NCBI RefSeq assembly: GCF_002849855.1
Contig: NZ_CP018616.1
Coordinates: 620,001-684,000 of the forward strand
DNA from: Vibrio azureus
Lineage (GTDB): Bacteria; Pseudomonadota; Gammaproteobacteria; Enterobacterales; Vibrionaceae
DNA length: 64,000 bases
Reading direction: 5' to 3'
The position numbers and the translations under genes were made by a program. Numbering within the stretch: position 1 is the first letter of the stretch; every line of letters starts with the position of its first letter. Shown piece after piece: positions 34,276 to 44,700 of the stretch. A model generated the notes under the pieces. The model made no database searches. It worked only from the letters and a program-made list of their open reading frames with translations, and was not told the origin of the DNA.

Positions 34276-34913
34276 CTAATACAACAGCAAAGGCGCTCAA
34301 AGGAGCAAGTTTGATTGAGTTTATGATCGCGGCACTATTAGGTGGGCTAGCTTTGTCGGCGATCAGTGCGTTGTACATCAGTGCGAACAAAAGTGCATTG
34401 ATGCGCGCAAAGGACCTGATGCTGTTGCAGAATACGGCCAGTGTGATGCAAGCGTTCAAAAATGATCTGCAGCGTGGAGGGTTTAATGGTGAGTTAGGGC
34501 ACTCTGTTACGTTATCGGGAGCAAACCACAGCATTTACACCTTGATCGATGAACAGCGCATCTTGGTGGCTTATGCTTATTATGATGAGATGAGCGGCAA
34601 TGAGCCCATATATCGAAATGTTGTCTATGAACGCAGAGCTGAGCAACCTGAATCATTGTTTATTTGCCAAAAAGACATGAACCGAGTCTGGCATATCGAG
34701 GAGGTGACGCAGCTAAGTGGTTCACGAAGCTGCTTTCAGGCATTTGACTCTAGCCAAATTGAGCTCGATAAATTTACCGTGTCTACTCAGCTTCTACGCG
34801 GTGAACAAGCAAGCAGTCTTTTGGTTAACATTACTCTATCCACTCATTTGGCGGGCTTTGAAGACAAGCACACCTCACAATCTTTCACTATCAAGCAAAG
34901 GAACTGGCAATAA
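34266..34913 (+). CDS. pilW: Minor pilin PilW-like protein
   Basis: A 215-residue prepilin. The leader is about 13 residues and ends ALKG, with ASLIEFMIAALLGGLALSAISALYIS after it (Glu at +5). The mature part has DLQRGGFNGELG near residue 75, the usual PilW feature, and two cysteines. It overlaps fimT and shares its last base with the next start, so the operon is translationally coupled. Confidence 0.8.
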   Translation: MPIANTTAKALKGASLIEFMIAALLGGLALSAISALYISANKSALMRAKDLMLLQNTASVMQAFKNDLQRGGFNGELGHSVTLSGANHSIYTLIDEQRILVAYAYYDEMSGNEPIYRNVVYERRAEQPESLFICQKDMNRVWHIEEVTQLSGSRSCFQAFDSSQIELDKFTVSTQLLRGEQASSLLVNITLSTHLAGFEDKHTSQSFTIKQRNWQ

Positions 34914-36214
34914 TGAAGCGTCAGAGTGGGGCTGTGATCTTGGTGACGGTCAGTGCGTTATTGATTGCTATGCTGATGATGCTGATGGGAGCGTATCGAT
35001 CGCTTTGGTATCAGATTAAGCGTGCCAATAATGAAATCCAATCGAGGCAAGCGCATTGGATTGCAGAGGGAGGCTTAGAATGTGCTTATTTTCAAGTTAT
35101 AGAAGGAGTCGTGGCCTTGCCTGTTTCGTCTGCTGTTTCTGTATCGGGCTGCAAGGCTCAGGTAACGATAGAAAAGCGCGATGATGAGCAATATCGCGTG
35201 GTTTCTACGTATGACAACATTACGCTAAATAAGACGATAGCTCAGGTGAACTCTGTGCTCAATGCGATGATAAAAACCAGTGCCGCGGTGGAACTGACCG
35301 GGTCAATGCATGTGATTCCGTACGCGCAAGGCGATCCTTTGAGTAGCCAGTGTACATCGATTATTTCTGGTGGAGCGGTGCAGTATATTGCTAGCCCATC
35401 GGGTACTGATGAGCACTTTTTCACCGTTGATAGCACGGAGAGTGCTCATGCAACAGGGCCATTTGGCGCTGCAAACTTTGTTTGCCAGCCTACGCATAAA
35501 TCCAACCTTTACGATTCGCTTAGGGCTCCATCTCTCGCGGGGCTTGGTCCATACAAAGGAGCGGATATTGAGGAAAATGTCCTTGGAATATCTGCTTTTA
35601 GGGACTTATTTGGCATGACATATAACGCGGCCAATGCGGCAAAACTGAAAAGTGATATTGCTCATGATCCTCAAGGTGCGGTGTTTGATGGTTCGAATGT
35701 TGACTACAGTCCACAAGGGTGGGTACATCATTGCCATACTCAACTCCATGACGCGTATTTAGCAGGTAAACGGCGATTCTGGGTGGAAGGCAATTGTGCT
35801 ATAGAGGGGAATATTTTCGGTTCTTATTCCCAACCTGTAGACAATGCCGTGCAACTGATCATTCATCGAGGCTTACTGTACAGCAAAGGACTGAGTATTT
35901 TTGATGGCTTGATTTATCAATATCTGCCTTCTGAGTCTGATTTTGATGTGCTCGAAAAATGGCGCGATTTACATCAATCGCGTGCGCAAATTGGCGTCAC
36001 TCCGTTAAGTTTTCAGGCCCATGATGTGGATGAGCGATTTGAACAATACAGTTGGTTACTTGATAGTGCCTTGTACTTAGATGGCGCAATTGGCGTCGAC
36101 GCATTAGGTAGAACCATTAAGCTCAATGGCTCTTTGATTCCTGCTTATAATCAACAGAAAAGCCAAAAGCACACCGCCCGCTTAGAGTGGCTTGGTGGAT
36201 CTTGGCATGATTAG
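34913..36214 (+). CDS. PilX-like pilus assembly protein, unusually long
   Basis: A 433-residue protein whose start KRQSGAVILVTVSALLIAMLMMLMGAYRS has the PilX N-terminal look (Gly then Ala-Val, no Glu at +5). PilX proteins are normally about 150-200 residues; this one has a C-terminal domain of more than 250 residues that I do not recognise, rich in Ser/Gly/Tyr. Cysteines at several positions (GLECAYF, GCKAQ, SSQCTS, NFVCQP, HHCHTQ, GNCAIEG) suggest disulfide bonds. By position it is the PilX of the cluster; it could present an exposed tip domain. Confidence 0.72.
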   Translation: MKRQSGAVILVTVSALLIAMLMMLMGAYRSLWYQIKRANNEIQSRQAHWIAEGGLECAYFQVIEGVVALPVSSAVSVSGCKAQVTIEKRDDEQYRVVSTYDNITLNKTIAQVNSVLNAMIKTSAAVELTGSMHVIPYAQGDPLSSQCTSIISGGAVQYIASPSGTDEHFFTVDSTESAHATGPFGAANFVCQPTHKSNLYDSLRAPSLAGLGPYKGADIEENVLGISAFRDLFGMTYNAANAAKLKSDIAHDPQGAVFDGSNVDYSPQGWVHHCHTQLHDAYLAGKRRFWVEGNCAIEGNIFGSYSQPVDNAVQLIIHRGLLYSKGLSIFDGLIYQYLPSESDFDVLEKWRDLHQSRAQIGVTPLSFQAHDVDERFEQYSWLLDSALYLDGAIGVDALGRTIKLNGSLIPAYNQQKSQKHTARLEWLGGSWHD

Positions 36215-36617
36215 ATCTTCACGAGGATTCAGTTTGATTGAAGTACTGGTCAGCTTGCTTTTGGTCAGTATTGGCGGATTAGGATTACTCAAACTGCAAG
36301 TATTTATTGAGCGTCAGTCGGATTACGCCTTGCATAGTATCGAAGCGTTGCGACTGGCAGAAAATCAACTAGAGTGGTTTCGCACTCGCGGTGCTTCAGA
36401 TGCATTATCAACGGTATCGAGTGCTCAATTTTCAACGATTACATCGGGCTCTTACACGGCAGGCAATTATACTCTGAGTTGGCAAGCAACAGCAGAGGAA
36501 GGATCGAGTTCACTTAAATCGGTGGTTATGACCGCGACTTGGCAAAACCGTTTAGAGCAGACACAATCGGTCGAGTTGCATACTATGCTGTCACGCTTCA
36601 ATGAATTTGAGAATTAG
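36207..36617 (+). CDS. pilV: Minor pilin PilV-like protein
   Basis: A 136-residue prepilin with leader MIRSSRG and FSLIEVLVSLLLVSIGGLGLLKLQ (Glu at +5), the typical PilV opening. The ATG at 36207 lies inside the end of the previous gene, another translational coupling. It is the last gene of the minor pilin operon. No cysteines are seen in the mature part. Confidence 0.85.
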   Translation: MIRSSRGFSLIEVLVSLLLVSIGGLGLLKLQVFIERQSDYALHSIEALRLAENQLEWFRTRGASDALSTVSSAQFSTITSGSYTAGNYTLSWQATAEEGSSSLKSVVMTATWQNRLEQTQSVELHTMLSRFNEFEN

Positions 36618-36866
36618 CATTGATTGGTTTTTTATGAACTACACTGCATTGTGAATGTTATAGATGGGTTTTTATGTTGTTACCCAATGTTGGGTTTTAT
36701 TGTTCTTTTTGTTTATTGTTGTGGTGTTTTTGGAAAATATGTATCTAGATATTTATTCTTAGCTAGAACTCTGTGCTTTCATAATCGACATTTAATAGAA
36801 TGATGAACTATAAGGCCGTATAAATTACGATGAGCCATGGATTAATCATTATTCGATGGAGTTACC

Positions 36867-38426
36867 ATGAGTAGCCAAACTATCAAGACACCGCCGCCGC
36901 GTAAATCAGGTGGCATCGACCGTTTTCTTAACTTTATTGAGCGAGTCGGTAATAAAATTCCTGATCCTGCTATTTTATTCTTTTGGGCGTTGATCATCAC
37001 TTGGGGTGCATCTGCGCTGTTATCTAATGTTTCTTTTGATTTACCTAACCCACGAACAGGGGAAGCGTTAACCGTTACCAACCTTCTCACTGGTGAAGCA
37101 TTAGCCAGCTTTTTAGCCAATATGGTGACAACCTTTACAAGTTTTGCACCATTAGGGATTGTGTTAGTCGCTATGCTAGGTGTGGGGGTGGCTGACTCTT
37201 CAGGCTTTATTACTACTGGCCTTAAGAAGATGCTGAATTTTACTCCAGCAAAACTGTTAACCCCAATGCTGATCCTTGTGGCGATTGTTTCTCATACTGC
37301 AGCGGATGCGGGTTATGTGTTGGTGATACCATTGGGCGGTATTATTTTCCATGCCGCAGGTCGTCATCCTTTAGCAGGTATTGCTGCTGCTTTTGCAGGG
37401 GTATCTGGCGGCTTCTCAGCTAACTTTATTCCATCTGGAATTGATCCTTTATTAGCTGGCTTTACCCAAACCGCTGCTCAAGTACTCGATCCTGACTACA
37501 TCGTTAACCCTCTGGCGAACATTTTCTTTACCGGTTTATCGTCAGTAATTATTGTGGCGATTGGTTGGTATGTGACAGAGAAAATCATTGAACCTCGTTT
37601 GGCGCATACTCCAGTGGATGAAGATGCAGAAAAAGCGCCGGATCTGGGGTCTTTCACAGAACTTGAATCTAAAGCCTTCCGCTATGCGGGTTGGGCGATG
37701 TTGGCTGGTATTGCGCTATTGATCGCTGCGGTATGGCCAGAGAACTCAGCTTTGCGCTCTCCAAATGGTGAGATCACGGCGTTTTCTGCTCCGATCATGA
37801 AATCAATTGTGCCATTGATATTTATCCTGTTCATTATTCCCGGCTATGTTTACGGCCGAGTGGCAGGGACGTTTAAAACCAGTAACGATATTATCAAAGC
37901 AATGTCTGACACCATGGCTACCATGGGGGCTTACATCGTGATGTCGTTCTTCTGTGCTCAGTTCTTGTCTGCTTTCGCTCAATCTAACATTGGTACCATG
38001 CTTGCCTTGTATGGAGCGGAAGGATTAAAAGCGATGAACTTACCAGGTGAAGCAACCATTATTGGTATGATTCTATTGACGGCTTCGGTTAACCTTTTGA
38101 TTGGTTCTGCTTCTGCGAAGTGGGCGTTAATTGGTCCAATTCTTGTGCCTATGCTGATGGCAGTGGGGATTTCTCCAGAGCTATCACAAGCGGCTTACCG
38201 TGTGGGTGATTCGGTTTCGAATATTATTTCACCATTGATGGTGTTCTTCCCGCTGGTGGTGGTGTACTGCCAACGTTATGTGAAATCAACGGGCATTGGT
38301 ACTTTGGCTTCTCTCATGATGCCGTTCTCCATCGCGATGTTGATTGGTTGGTCTGTGTTCCTTGTGGTGTACTGGATGTTAGGTATTCCATTGGGTATTC
38401 AAGCGCCTTATACCTATACGATGTAG
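36867..38426 (+). CDS. AbgT-family transporter
   Basis: A 519-residue inner-membrane protein with about 11-13 hydrophobic helices. It opens FLNFIERVGNKIPDPAILFFW, the AbgT signature; later SHTAADAGYVLVIPLGG and SAKWALIGPILVPML match the family. Members import p-aminobenzoyl-glutamate or export sulfonamides (MtrF-like); the substrate here is not known. ATGGAG lies 8 nt before the ATG. It stands alone. A CCTAGG-rich array starts two bases after its stop codon. Confidence 0.9.
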   Translation: MSSQTIKTPPPRKSGGIDRFLNFIERVGNKIPDPAILFFWALIITWGASALLSNVSFDLPNPRTGEALTVTNLLTGEALASFLANMVTTFTSFAPLGIVLVAMLGVGVADSSGFITTGLKKMLNFTPAKLLTPMLILVAIVSHTAADAGYVLVIPLGGIIFHAAGRHPLAGIAAAFAGVSGGFSANFIPSGIDPLLAGFTQTAAQVLDPDYIVNPLANIFFTGLSSVIIVAIGWYVTEKIIEPRLAHTPVDEDAEKAPDLGSFTELESKAFRYAGWAMLAGIALLIAAVWPENSALRSPNGEITAFSAPIMKSIVPLIFILFIIPGYVYGRVAGTFKTSNDIIKAMSDTMATMGAYIVMSFFCAQFLSAFAQSNIGTMLALYGAEGLKAMNLPGEATIIGMILLTASVNLLIGSASAKWALIGPILVPMLMAVGISPELSQAAYRVGDSVSNIISPLMVFFPLVVVYCQRYVKSTGIGTLASLMMPFSIAMLIGWSVFLVVYWMLGIPLGIQAPYTYTM

Positions 38427-38428
38427 GT

Positions 38429-38946
38429 TTTTAGGTCCTAGGTCCTAGGTCCTAGGTCCTAGGTCCTAGGTTTTTAGGTCCTAGGTTTTTAGGTCCTAGG
38501 GTTCTAGTTCCTAGGTTCTAGTTCCTAGGTTCTAGTTCCTAGGGTCCTAGGTCCTAGGTCCTAGGTCCTAGGTCCTAGGTCCTAGGTCCTAGGTCCTAGG
38601 TCCTAGGTTTTTAGGTCCTAGTTCCTAGGGTTTTAGTTCCTAGGGTTCTAGTTCCTAGGTTCTAGTTCCTAGGTTCTAGTTCCTAGGGTTTTAGTTCCTA
38701 GGGTTCTAGTTCCTAGTTCCTAGGGTTTTAGTTCCTAGGGTTCTAGTTCCTAGTTCCTAGGTCCTAGGTCCTAGCTCCTAGGGTCCTAGTTCCTAGGGTT
38801 CTAGTTCCTAGGGTTTTAGTTCCTAGGGTTTTAGTTCCTAGGGTCCTAGTTCCTAGGGTCCTAGTTCCTAGGGTCCTAGTTCCTAGGGTCCTAGTTCCTA
38901 GGGTTCTAGTTTCTAGGGTCCTAGTTCCTAGGGTCCTAGGCCCTAA
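38429..38946. repeat. Left CCTAGG array (heptamer / 15-mer short repeats)
   Basis: About 520 bp made of tandem GGTCCTA units (7 bp) and, in the right half, of GGGTCCTAGTTCCTA-type units (15 bp), with GGTTTTTA and GTTCTA variants. Every unit carries CCTAG, so AvrII sites are dense. It lies between abgT and tadA. The strand sense (GGTCCTA) is opposite to that of the array at 45662-46372. Confidence 0.92.
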
Positions 38947-39018
38947 ACCCCTTATATTTGTTTTTTGTAATCCTTTTCCTTCCTCGCCGCTCAGGTTAAA
39001 ATTCCGCTTACTCACTCA

Positions 39019-39639
39019 ATGGCTTTATCCCACGTATCGGAGTTTTCTTTGTCAGACCATCAATTCACTTCTCAAGACGAACAATTTATGCGCCGTGCCA
39101 TGGCTCTTGCTGAGCAAGCCGAGGCGGAAGGTGAAGTGCCTGTTGGGGCTGTACTGGTCAAAGATGGCAACATTATCGCCGAAGGGTGGAACCGCTCTAT
39201 TTGTGCCCATGATGCAACGGCTCATGCTGAAATCCAGACCTTGCGCAAAGCCGGCGAGACACTGGAAAATTACCGATTATTAGAGACCACTTTATACGTT
39301 ACCTTAGAGCCATGCCCAATGTGTGCAGGGGCGTTATTGCACAGTCGAGTGAAGCGCGTTGTCTATGGCGCTCCTGATCTCAAAGCTGGCGCTGCGGGTA
39401 CGGTACTGAACTTATTTGAAAGTCAGGCCGCGTATCACTATGCCACAGTGGAGAGCGGTTTGTTAGAAGCGGAATGCCGGGCTCAGCTACAAGCGTTTTT
39501 TAAACGTCGACGCAAAGAGATTAAAGCTAAGAAGCAGGCAGAAAAAGCCTTGGTTGAGCACCAAGCCTTGCAGAGTAAGCAGGCTTCTGAACGTGTGAAA
39601 AATGCGCAAGCGAAACAGGCAACTCAGCGCAAAAAATAA
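39019..39639 (+). CDS. tadA: tRNA-specific adenosine deaminase TadA
   Basis: A 206-residue deaminase that converts A34 to inosine in tRNA-Arg. The zinc site is complete: HAE at 69-71 (His69, Glu71) and EPCPMC with Cys99 and Cys102. The N-terminus may be shorter than called: the conserved part begins near DEQFMRRAMALA (residue 20). The Lys/Ala/Gln-rich C-terminal tail of about 45 residues is longer than in E. coli. The promoter must lie in or beside the repeat array upstream. Confidence 0.95.
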   Translation: MALSHVSEFSLSDHQFTSQDEQFMRRAMALAEQAEAEGEVPVGAVLVKDGNIIAEGWNRSICAHDATAHAEIQTLRKAGETLENYRLLETTLYVTLEPCPMCAGALLHSRVKRVVYGAPDLKAGAAGTVLNLFESQAAYHYATVESGLLEAECRAQLQAFFKRRRKEIKAKKQAEKALVEHQALQSKQASERVKNAQAKQATQRKK

Positions 39640-39671
39640 CTCAGCGAAAAAAGTAACCATACGACTCAGTA

Positions 39672-39711
39672 ATATTGAGCTTGCTCGCGCTGGCTTTAGC
39701 AAGCTCAATAT
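39672..39711. terminator. Hairpin between convergent tadA and mltF
   Basis: A perfect 14-bp stem ATATTGAGCTTGCT/AGCAAGCTCAATAT with a 12-nt loop stands between the two convergent genes. There is no T run, but strength and position fit a bidirectional terminator. Confidence 0.65.
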
Positions 39712-39779
39712 CGATGACTGACACGGTGGTCAATGTTATTAGTGGTCAATGTTATTGGTGAACAATGTCATCGGTCAGT

Positions 39780-41435
39780 CTATTTGCTATCACTGCTCGC
39801 TGGAGGAGCAATGGGTGATTTGGGGTCTTTGTGTTCAGCGTCGTCTAATTGTTTTTTGGCTGACTCGCTTGCACTGATTGCTGTGTTCGTTTCTAACTCA
39901 ACCTTGATTTCTGACCCATCTTCCAACAGAGTTTGGTTGTCAGTGGCTAGATTTTCTTCTGCCTCCAATGGCGGAATCACTTGAAGCTCCGTGCTCTCTT
40001 CTTCAATGTCAGTGCGTTGGCTGACTCGTCCGGAGATCGACTGGTAATAACGGCGGATATTTTCAACGTAGTTACGCGCTTCATCCCCACGCGCATAGCC
40101 ATAACGTGTTTGGCTGTAATAGCGTTTCTGACGAAGGAGTGGCAAGCGTTCTTTGACGTCAGCCCAAGCATTAGGATCGCCTCCTTGAGACTTCGTCAAG
40201 CGTCTGGCATCCATCATGTGCCCATAGCCAATATTGTACGAAGCCAGAGCAAACCAAATTTTTTCATGTTGATTAATCGAGTCAGGGACACGAGCCACGA
40301 TGCGGCGCAGGTACTCAACGCCACCACGAATCGCTTGTTCTGGATCCAATCGATCGGTCACCCCAACGCTTTTGGCTGTGGGTAGGGTTAGCATCATCAT
40401 ACCGCGCACACCTGTCGGTGATTTTGCTTTTGGATCCCAATGAGACTCTTGGTAAGCCAGAGCCGCAATTAAACGCCAATCGAATTCTTCACTGTATTTT
40501 TGGAACAGTGGGGACCACTTAGGTAACTTGTTATCTAGCGCGCGAATGAAAGCACGTGTATCGACATAATCAAAGCTTTCAATGTGGCCAATGTATTTTT
40601 CTTCCAGTGTCGCAAGTTCTCCCGATTGCTGAATGCCACCGAAAAATTCGATCAGCATAGCGTACAAGCTTTCATCCTCGGAGCGGCGGGTAAACCAAGA
40701 AACGGGTTGGTCTTCTGTGAGTTCAAAAGCTAGAGCTAAATCGGGGTAGAGACGCTGAGCAAGCGACAATTCTACGGAATCTGCAACGGTGAAACGCAGA
40801 TCGCCGTTCGCTACATCTTTGAGTAAATCACGATTATCTGCATCACTGACAATCTCATATTTCAGCTCAGGAAAATCTTTTTGTAATCCGCTTAAAGTGG
40901 GCACAAATTGAGATTGTTCAACAATTTGAAACACGGCTTGCTCGGCGGGGGCTTTACCTTCGTCGACTTTTTTATTATGCGCATTTAGGTTGTCGATCAG
41001 CTGTTTGATGTCCCTTGGGCGACGTTGGCCTTTTTTATATACCACTTGTTGGCTGACGTAATAATAGGCAGGAGCAGGACGGAAGCGTTTTACTGCCTGA
41101 GATGTTTGATTAAGACCTGTTGCAATAATATCAATTTCGCCTTTGTTCAATGCAGGGAAAAGATCGGCCTGACGAAAAGCGGGTTTGATCTCTAGCTTAA
41201 CCCCGAGCTGTTTAGCAAATTGACGTGCAAGTTCATAGTCCAAACCGGCAAGACCATCTGGGCCAATATAATATGACAACTGGTTGTTTAACGTCCCCAC
41301 ACGCAGAACGCCGCGAGCTTGAATTCGTTCCAACTCACTTTTGGGTTCAGATTCGATCTGACAAGCGGAGAGAAGCAATACGCTTAGAAACAGTAGGGCA
41401 CTTCGCTTGAATCGGTGTAATGGGCTTTTTTGCAT
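39780..41435 (-). CDS. mltF: Membrane-bound lytic murein transglycosylase F
   Basis: A 551-residue lipoprotein (lipobox LLSAC, Cys about 25) that cleaves peptidoglycan. The first domain (about 40-270) is a solute-binding-protein-like fold (RGVLRVGTLNNQLSYY). The second (about 300-460) is the SLT lysozyme-like domain, with catalytic Glu in LAYQESHWDPKAKSPTGVRGMMMLT and the later FALASYNIGYGHMMDA. An acidic tail of about 80 residues follows that E. coli MltF lacks. Divergent from purL, as in E. coli. Confidence 0.94.
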   Translation of the reverse strand: MQKSPLHRFKRSALLFLSVLLLSACQIESEPKSELERIQARGVLRVGTLNNQLSYYIGPDGLAGLDYELARQFAKQLGVKLEIKPAFRQADLFPALNKGEIDIIATGLNQTSQAVKRFRPAPAYYYVSQQVVYKKGQRRPRDIKQLIDNLNAHNKKVDEGKAPAEQAVFQIVEQSQFVPTLSGLQKDFPELKYEIVSDADNRDLLKDVANGDLRFTVADSVELSLAQRLYPDLALAFELTEDQPVSWFTRRSEDESLYAMLIEFFGGIQQSGELATLEEKYIGHIESFDYVDTRAFIRALDNKLPKWSPLFQKYSEEFDWRLIAALAYQESHWDPKAKSPTGVRGMMMLTLPTAKSVGVTDRLDPEQAIRGGVEYLRRIVARVPDSINQHEKIWFALASYNIGYGHMMDARRLTKSQGGDPNAWADVKERLPLLRQKRYYSQTRYGYARGDEARNYVENIRRYYQSISGRVSQRTDIEEESTELQVIPPLEAEENLATDNQTLLEDGSEIKVELETNTAISASESAKKQLDDAEHKDPKSPIAPPASSDSK

Positions 41436-41574
41436 TGATTTGGTCTATCTCAAAAATATCTGACTGCCTTTATATCAAAGCACACAAGACGGGCAAAGTG
41501 AATCAAACTGAGATTATGTCAGTTTGTGTGAATTATCATCATTTGAGTGATAAATTCAAATTCGATAAAAAAAG

Positions 41575-41590
41575 ACGCAAACGGTTGCTT
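41575..41590 (+). promoter_or_regulatory. PurR operator upstream of purL
   Basis: ACGCAAACGGTTGCTT matches the PurR consensus ACGCAAACGTTTGCGT at 13 of 16 positions. It ends 6 bp upstream of the -35 hexamer at 41597, so repression of purL by PurR with hypoxanthine or guanine is expected. Confidence 0.82.
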
Positions 41591-41596
41591 TTGGTG

Positions 41597-41625
41597 TTAC
41601 ATCACAAAAACAATTGCTATATAAT
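41597..41625 (+). promoter_or_regulatory. purL promoter
   Basis: TTACAT (41597-41602), a 17-bp spacer and TATAAT (41620-41625) form a sigma-70-type promoter about 110 bp before the purL ATG. Confidence 0.7.
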
Positions 41626-41732
41626 GCGCTCGCAACCAGAGGTTGAATCGGTATAACTTCGAATTTTTCTAATTTAAATGTTTGAGTTTATTCCAATTTT
41701 ACCTTAATCAATTGCATAAGAGACCTAAGCTC

Positions 41733-44700
41733 ATGAGAATTTTGCGTGGCTCCCCAGCTCTGTCCGAGTTTCGTGTTAACAAACTATTGGAACTTTGTCG
41801 TGAACAAGACCTACCTGTAACCGACATTTATGCCGAGTTTATGCACTTTGCCGATCTGAAATCTGATCTTGATGCCCAGCAGTTAGAAAAACTGGAAAAG
41901 CTGCTGACTTACGGTCCTACTATCGAAGAGCATGAACCTCAAGGAACTCTTCTGCTTGTTACGCCTCGCCCTGGCACTATTTCCCCTTGGTCTTCTAAAT
42001 CTACCGATATCGCAATTAACTGTGGCTTAGATAAGATTAAGCGCCTTGAACGTGGTACGGCTTTCTATATTACAACTTCTACCCCATTGTCTAACGCTCA
42101 ACTTGAGACTCTAAAAACGCTCGTTCATGATCGTATGATGGAAGTGGTGTTTACCGACCTAGAATCGGCTGCGGCTTTATTTACTGTTGCTGAGCCTGCA
42201 CCAGTGGCACACGTTGATATCTTAGCTGGTGGTCGTCTTGCGCTTGAAGAAGCAAACGTTTCCCTTGGTTTAGCGTTAGCTGAAGATGAAATTGATTACC
42301 TAGTGGAAAGCTTTACCAAACTGGGCCGTAACCCTAATGATATTGAATTGATGATGTTTGCACAGGCGAACTCTGAGCACTGTCGTCATAAAATTTTTAA
42401 TGCCGATTGGACCATTGATGGGGTTGATCAACCTAAGTCTTTGTTCAAGATGATCAAGAATACGTTTGAAACCACACCAGATCATGTGTTGTCTGCTTAT
42501 AAAGATAACGCGGCAGTGATGACGGGTTCAAAAGTTGGTCGTTTCTTCCCAGATCCAAAAACACGTCAGTATCACTACCATCACGAAGATGCTCATATCT
42601 TGATGAAGGTAGAAACGCACAACCACCCAACCGCGATTTCTCCGTGGCCAGGTGCTTCAACAGGCTCTGGTGGTGAGATTCGTGATGAAGGCGCAACAGG
42701 TATAGGCGGTAAACCTAAAGCAGGTCTGGTTGGCTTTACGACCTCTAACTTGCGTATTCCAGGTTTTGAACAGCCATGGGAATCCGACTTTGGTAAGCCA
42801 GGCCGTATCGTTAATGCTCTCGACATTATGCTAGAAGGTCCGCTTGGTGGGGCGGCTTTCAACAACGAATTTGGTCGCCCGAATCTTTTGGGTTACTTCC
42901 GTACTTACGAAGAAAAAGTGACGTCTCACGCAGGTGAAGAAGTGCGTGGTTACCATAAGCCAATTATGATCGCTGGTGGTATGGGTAACATCCGTGATGA
43001 GCACGTACAGAAAAAAGAGATCCCTGTTGGTGCAAGCTTAATTGTCCTTGGTGGCCCAGCGATGAACATCGGCCTTGGCGGTGGTGCTGCTTCTTCAATG
43101 GCATCGGGTCAGTCAGCGGAAGATCTCGACTTCGCTTCTGTACAACGTGAGAACCCAGAAATGGAGCGTCGCTGTCAGGAAGTCATCGACCGTTGTTGGC
43201 AATTGGGTGAAGAGAACCCGATTGCGTTTATTCACGATGTCGGTGCGGGTGGTATTTCGAATGCCCTACCTGAGCTTGTCGATGATGGTGAGCGTGGTGG
43301 TAAGTTCCAGTTGCGTGATGTACCGAATGATGAGCCGGGTATGAGCCCACTAGAAATTTGGTGTAATGAATCGCAAGAGCGTTACGTTTTGGCTGTTGCT
43401 CCAGAAAATATGGCGGCGTTTGAAGCGATCTGTAAACGTGAACGCGCACCGTATGCGGTCGTTGGTGTTGCCACTGAAGAACGTCATCTTACGCTAGAAG
43501 ATGCACATTTTGACAACACTCCAATCGATATGCCAATGGATATCCTACTTGGCAAGCCACCAAAGATGCACCGCGAAGCGACAACGCTGAAAGTGGAGAG
43601 CCCAGCGATTGTTCGTGATGGTATCGAACTGAACCAAGCGGTTGATCGCGTTCTTCGCCTTCCAGCTGTAGCAGAAAAAACCTTCCTCATCACCATTGGT
43701 GACCGCTCTGTCACAGGTTTAGTGGCGCGTGATCAGATGGTTGGTCCATGGCAGGTGCCCGTCGCTAACTGTGCGGTTACTGCTGCGAGTTATGATACTT
43801 ACCACGGCGAAGCGATGTCGATGGGTGAACGTACACCGGTTGCGCTGCTTGATTTTGGGGCTTCTGCACGTCTTGCTGTGGGCGAATCACTGACCAATAT
43901 TGCTGCGACAGACATTGGTGACATTAAGCATATTAAATTGTCAGCAAACTGGATGTCTCCAGCGGGCCATCCTGGTGAAGATGCGGGCCTTTATGAAGCG
44001 GTTAAAGCGGTCGGTGAAGAGTTGTGTCCTGCACTTGGCTTAACGATTCCTGTTGGCAAAGATTCAATGTCAATGAAGACTAAATGGGAAGAAAACGGTG
44101 AGAGCAAAGAGGTGACGTCACCTTTGTCACTGGTGATCACCGCTTTTGCTCGCGTTGAAGATGTGCGCAAGACAGTGACCCCTCAATTGCGTTGCGATAA
44201 AGGTGAAACGTCTTTGGTGCTTATTGACCTTGGTAATGGCAAGAACCGCCTTGGTGCGACTGCGCTGGCTCAAGTTTACAAGCAATTAGGTGATAAACCA
44301 GCTGATGTGGATAACGCTGAGCAACTAAAAGGTTTCTTCGAGGCGATGCAATCTTTGGTACTCAATGACAAATTGGTGGCTTACCACGATAAAGGGGATG
44401 GTGGTCTGTTCGTCACACTAGCAGAAATGGCTTTCGCTGGTCATTGTGGTGTGCAAGCCAATATTGCAGATCTTATTGCTTCAGAACATGGCAACGATGC
44501 GCTTGCCGCTTTATTTAACGAAGAACTGGGTGCGGTTGTTCAAGTTAAAAACGATGACTTAGATGCGGTGTTATCTACACTGGCTGCAAATGGTCTTGAG
44601 GCATGCTCGCATGTCATTGGTCGCGTGGAACAATCAGACCGTTTTGTGATTACGTCTGGTGAGGAAGTGCTTCTGGAGCGTTCTCGTACTGAGCTACGTA

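Noticed and set aside
38429..38946. Short-repeat region as a possible CRISPR or origin iterons
   Set aside because: Repeats are contiguous without spacers, and no replication gene or cas gene is near.
38764..39015. Minus-strand ORF of 83 codons with LGTRT repeats
   Set aside because: It is the translation of the 15-bp short repeat (three times five codons per period); no ribosome site or real protein features.
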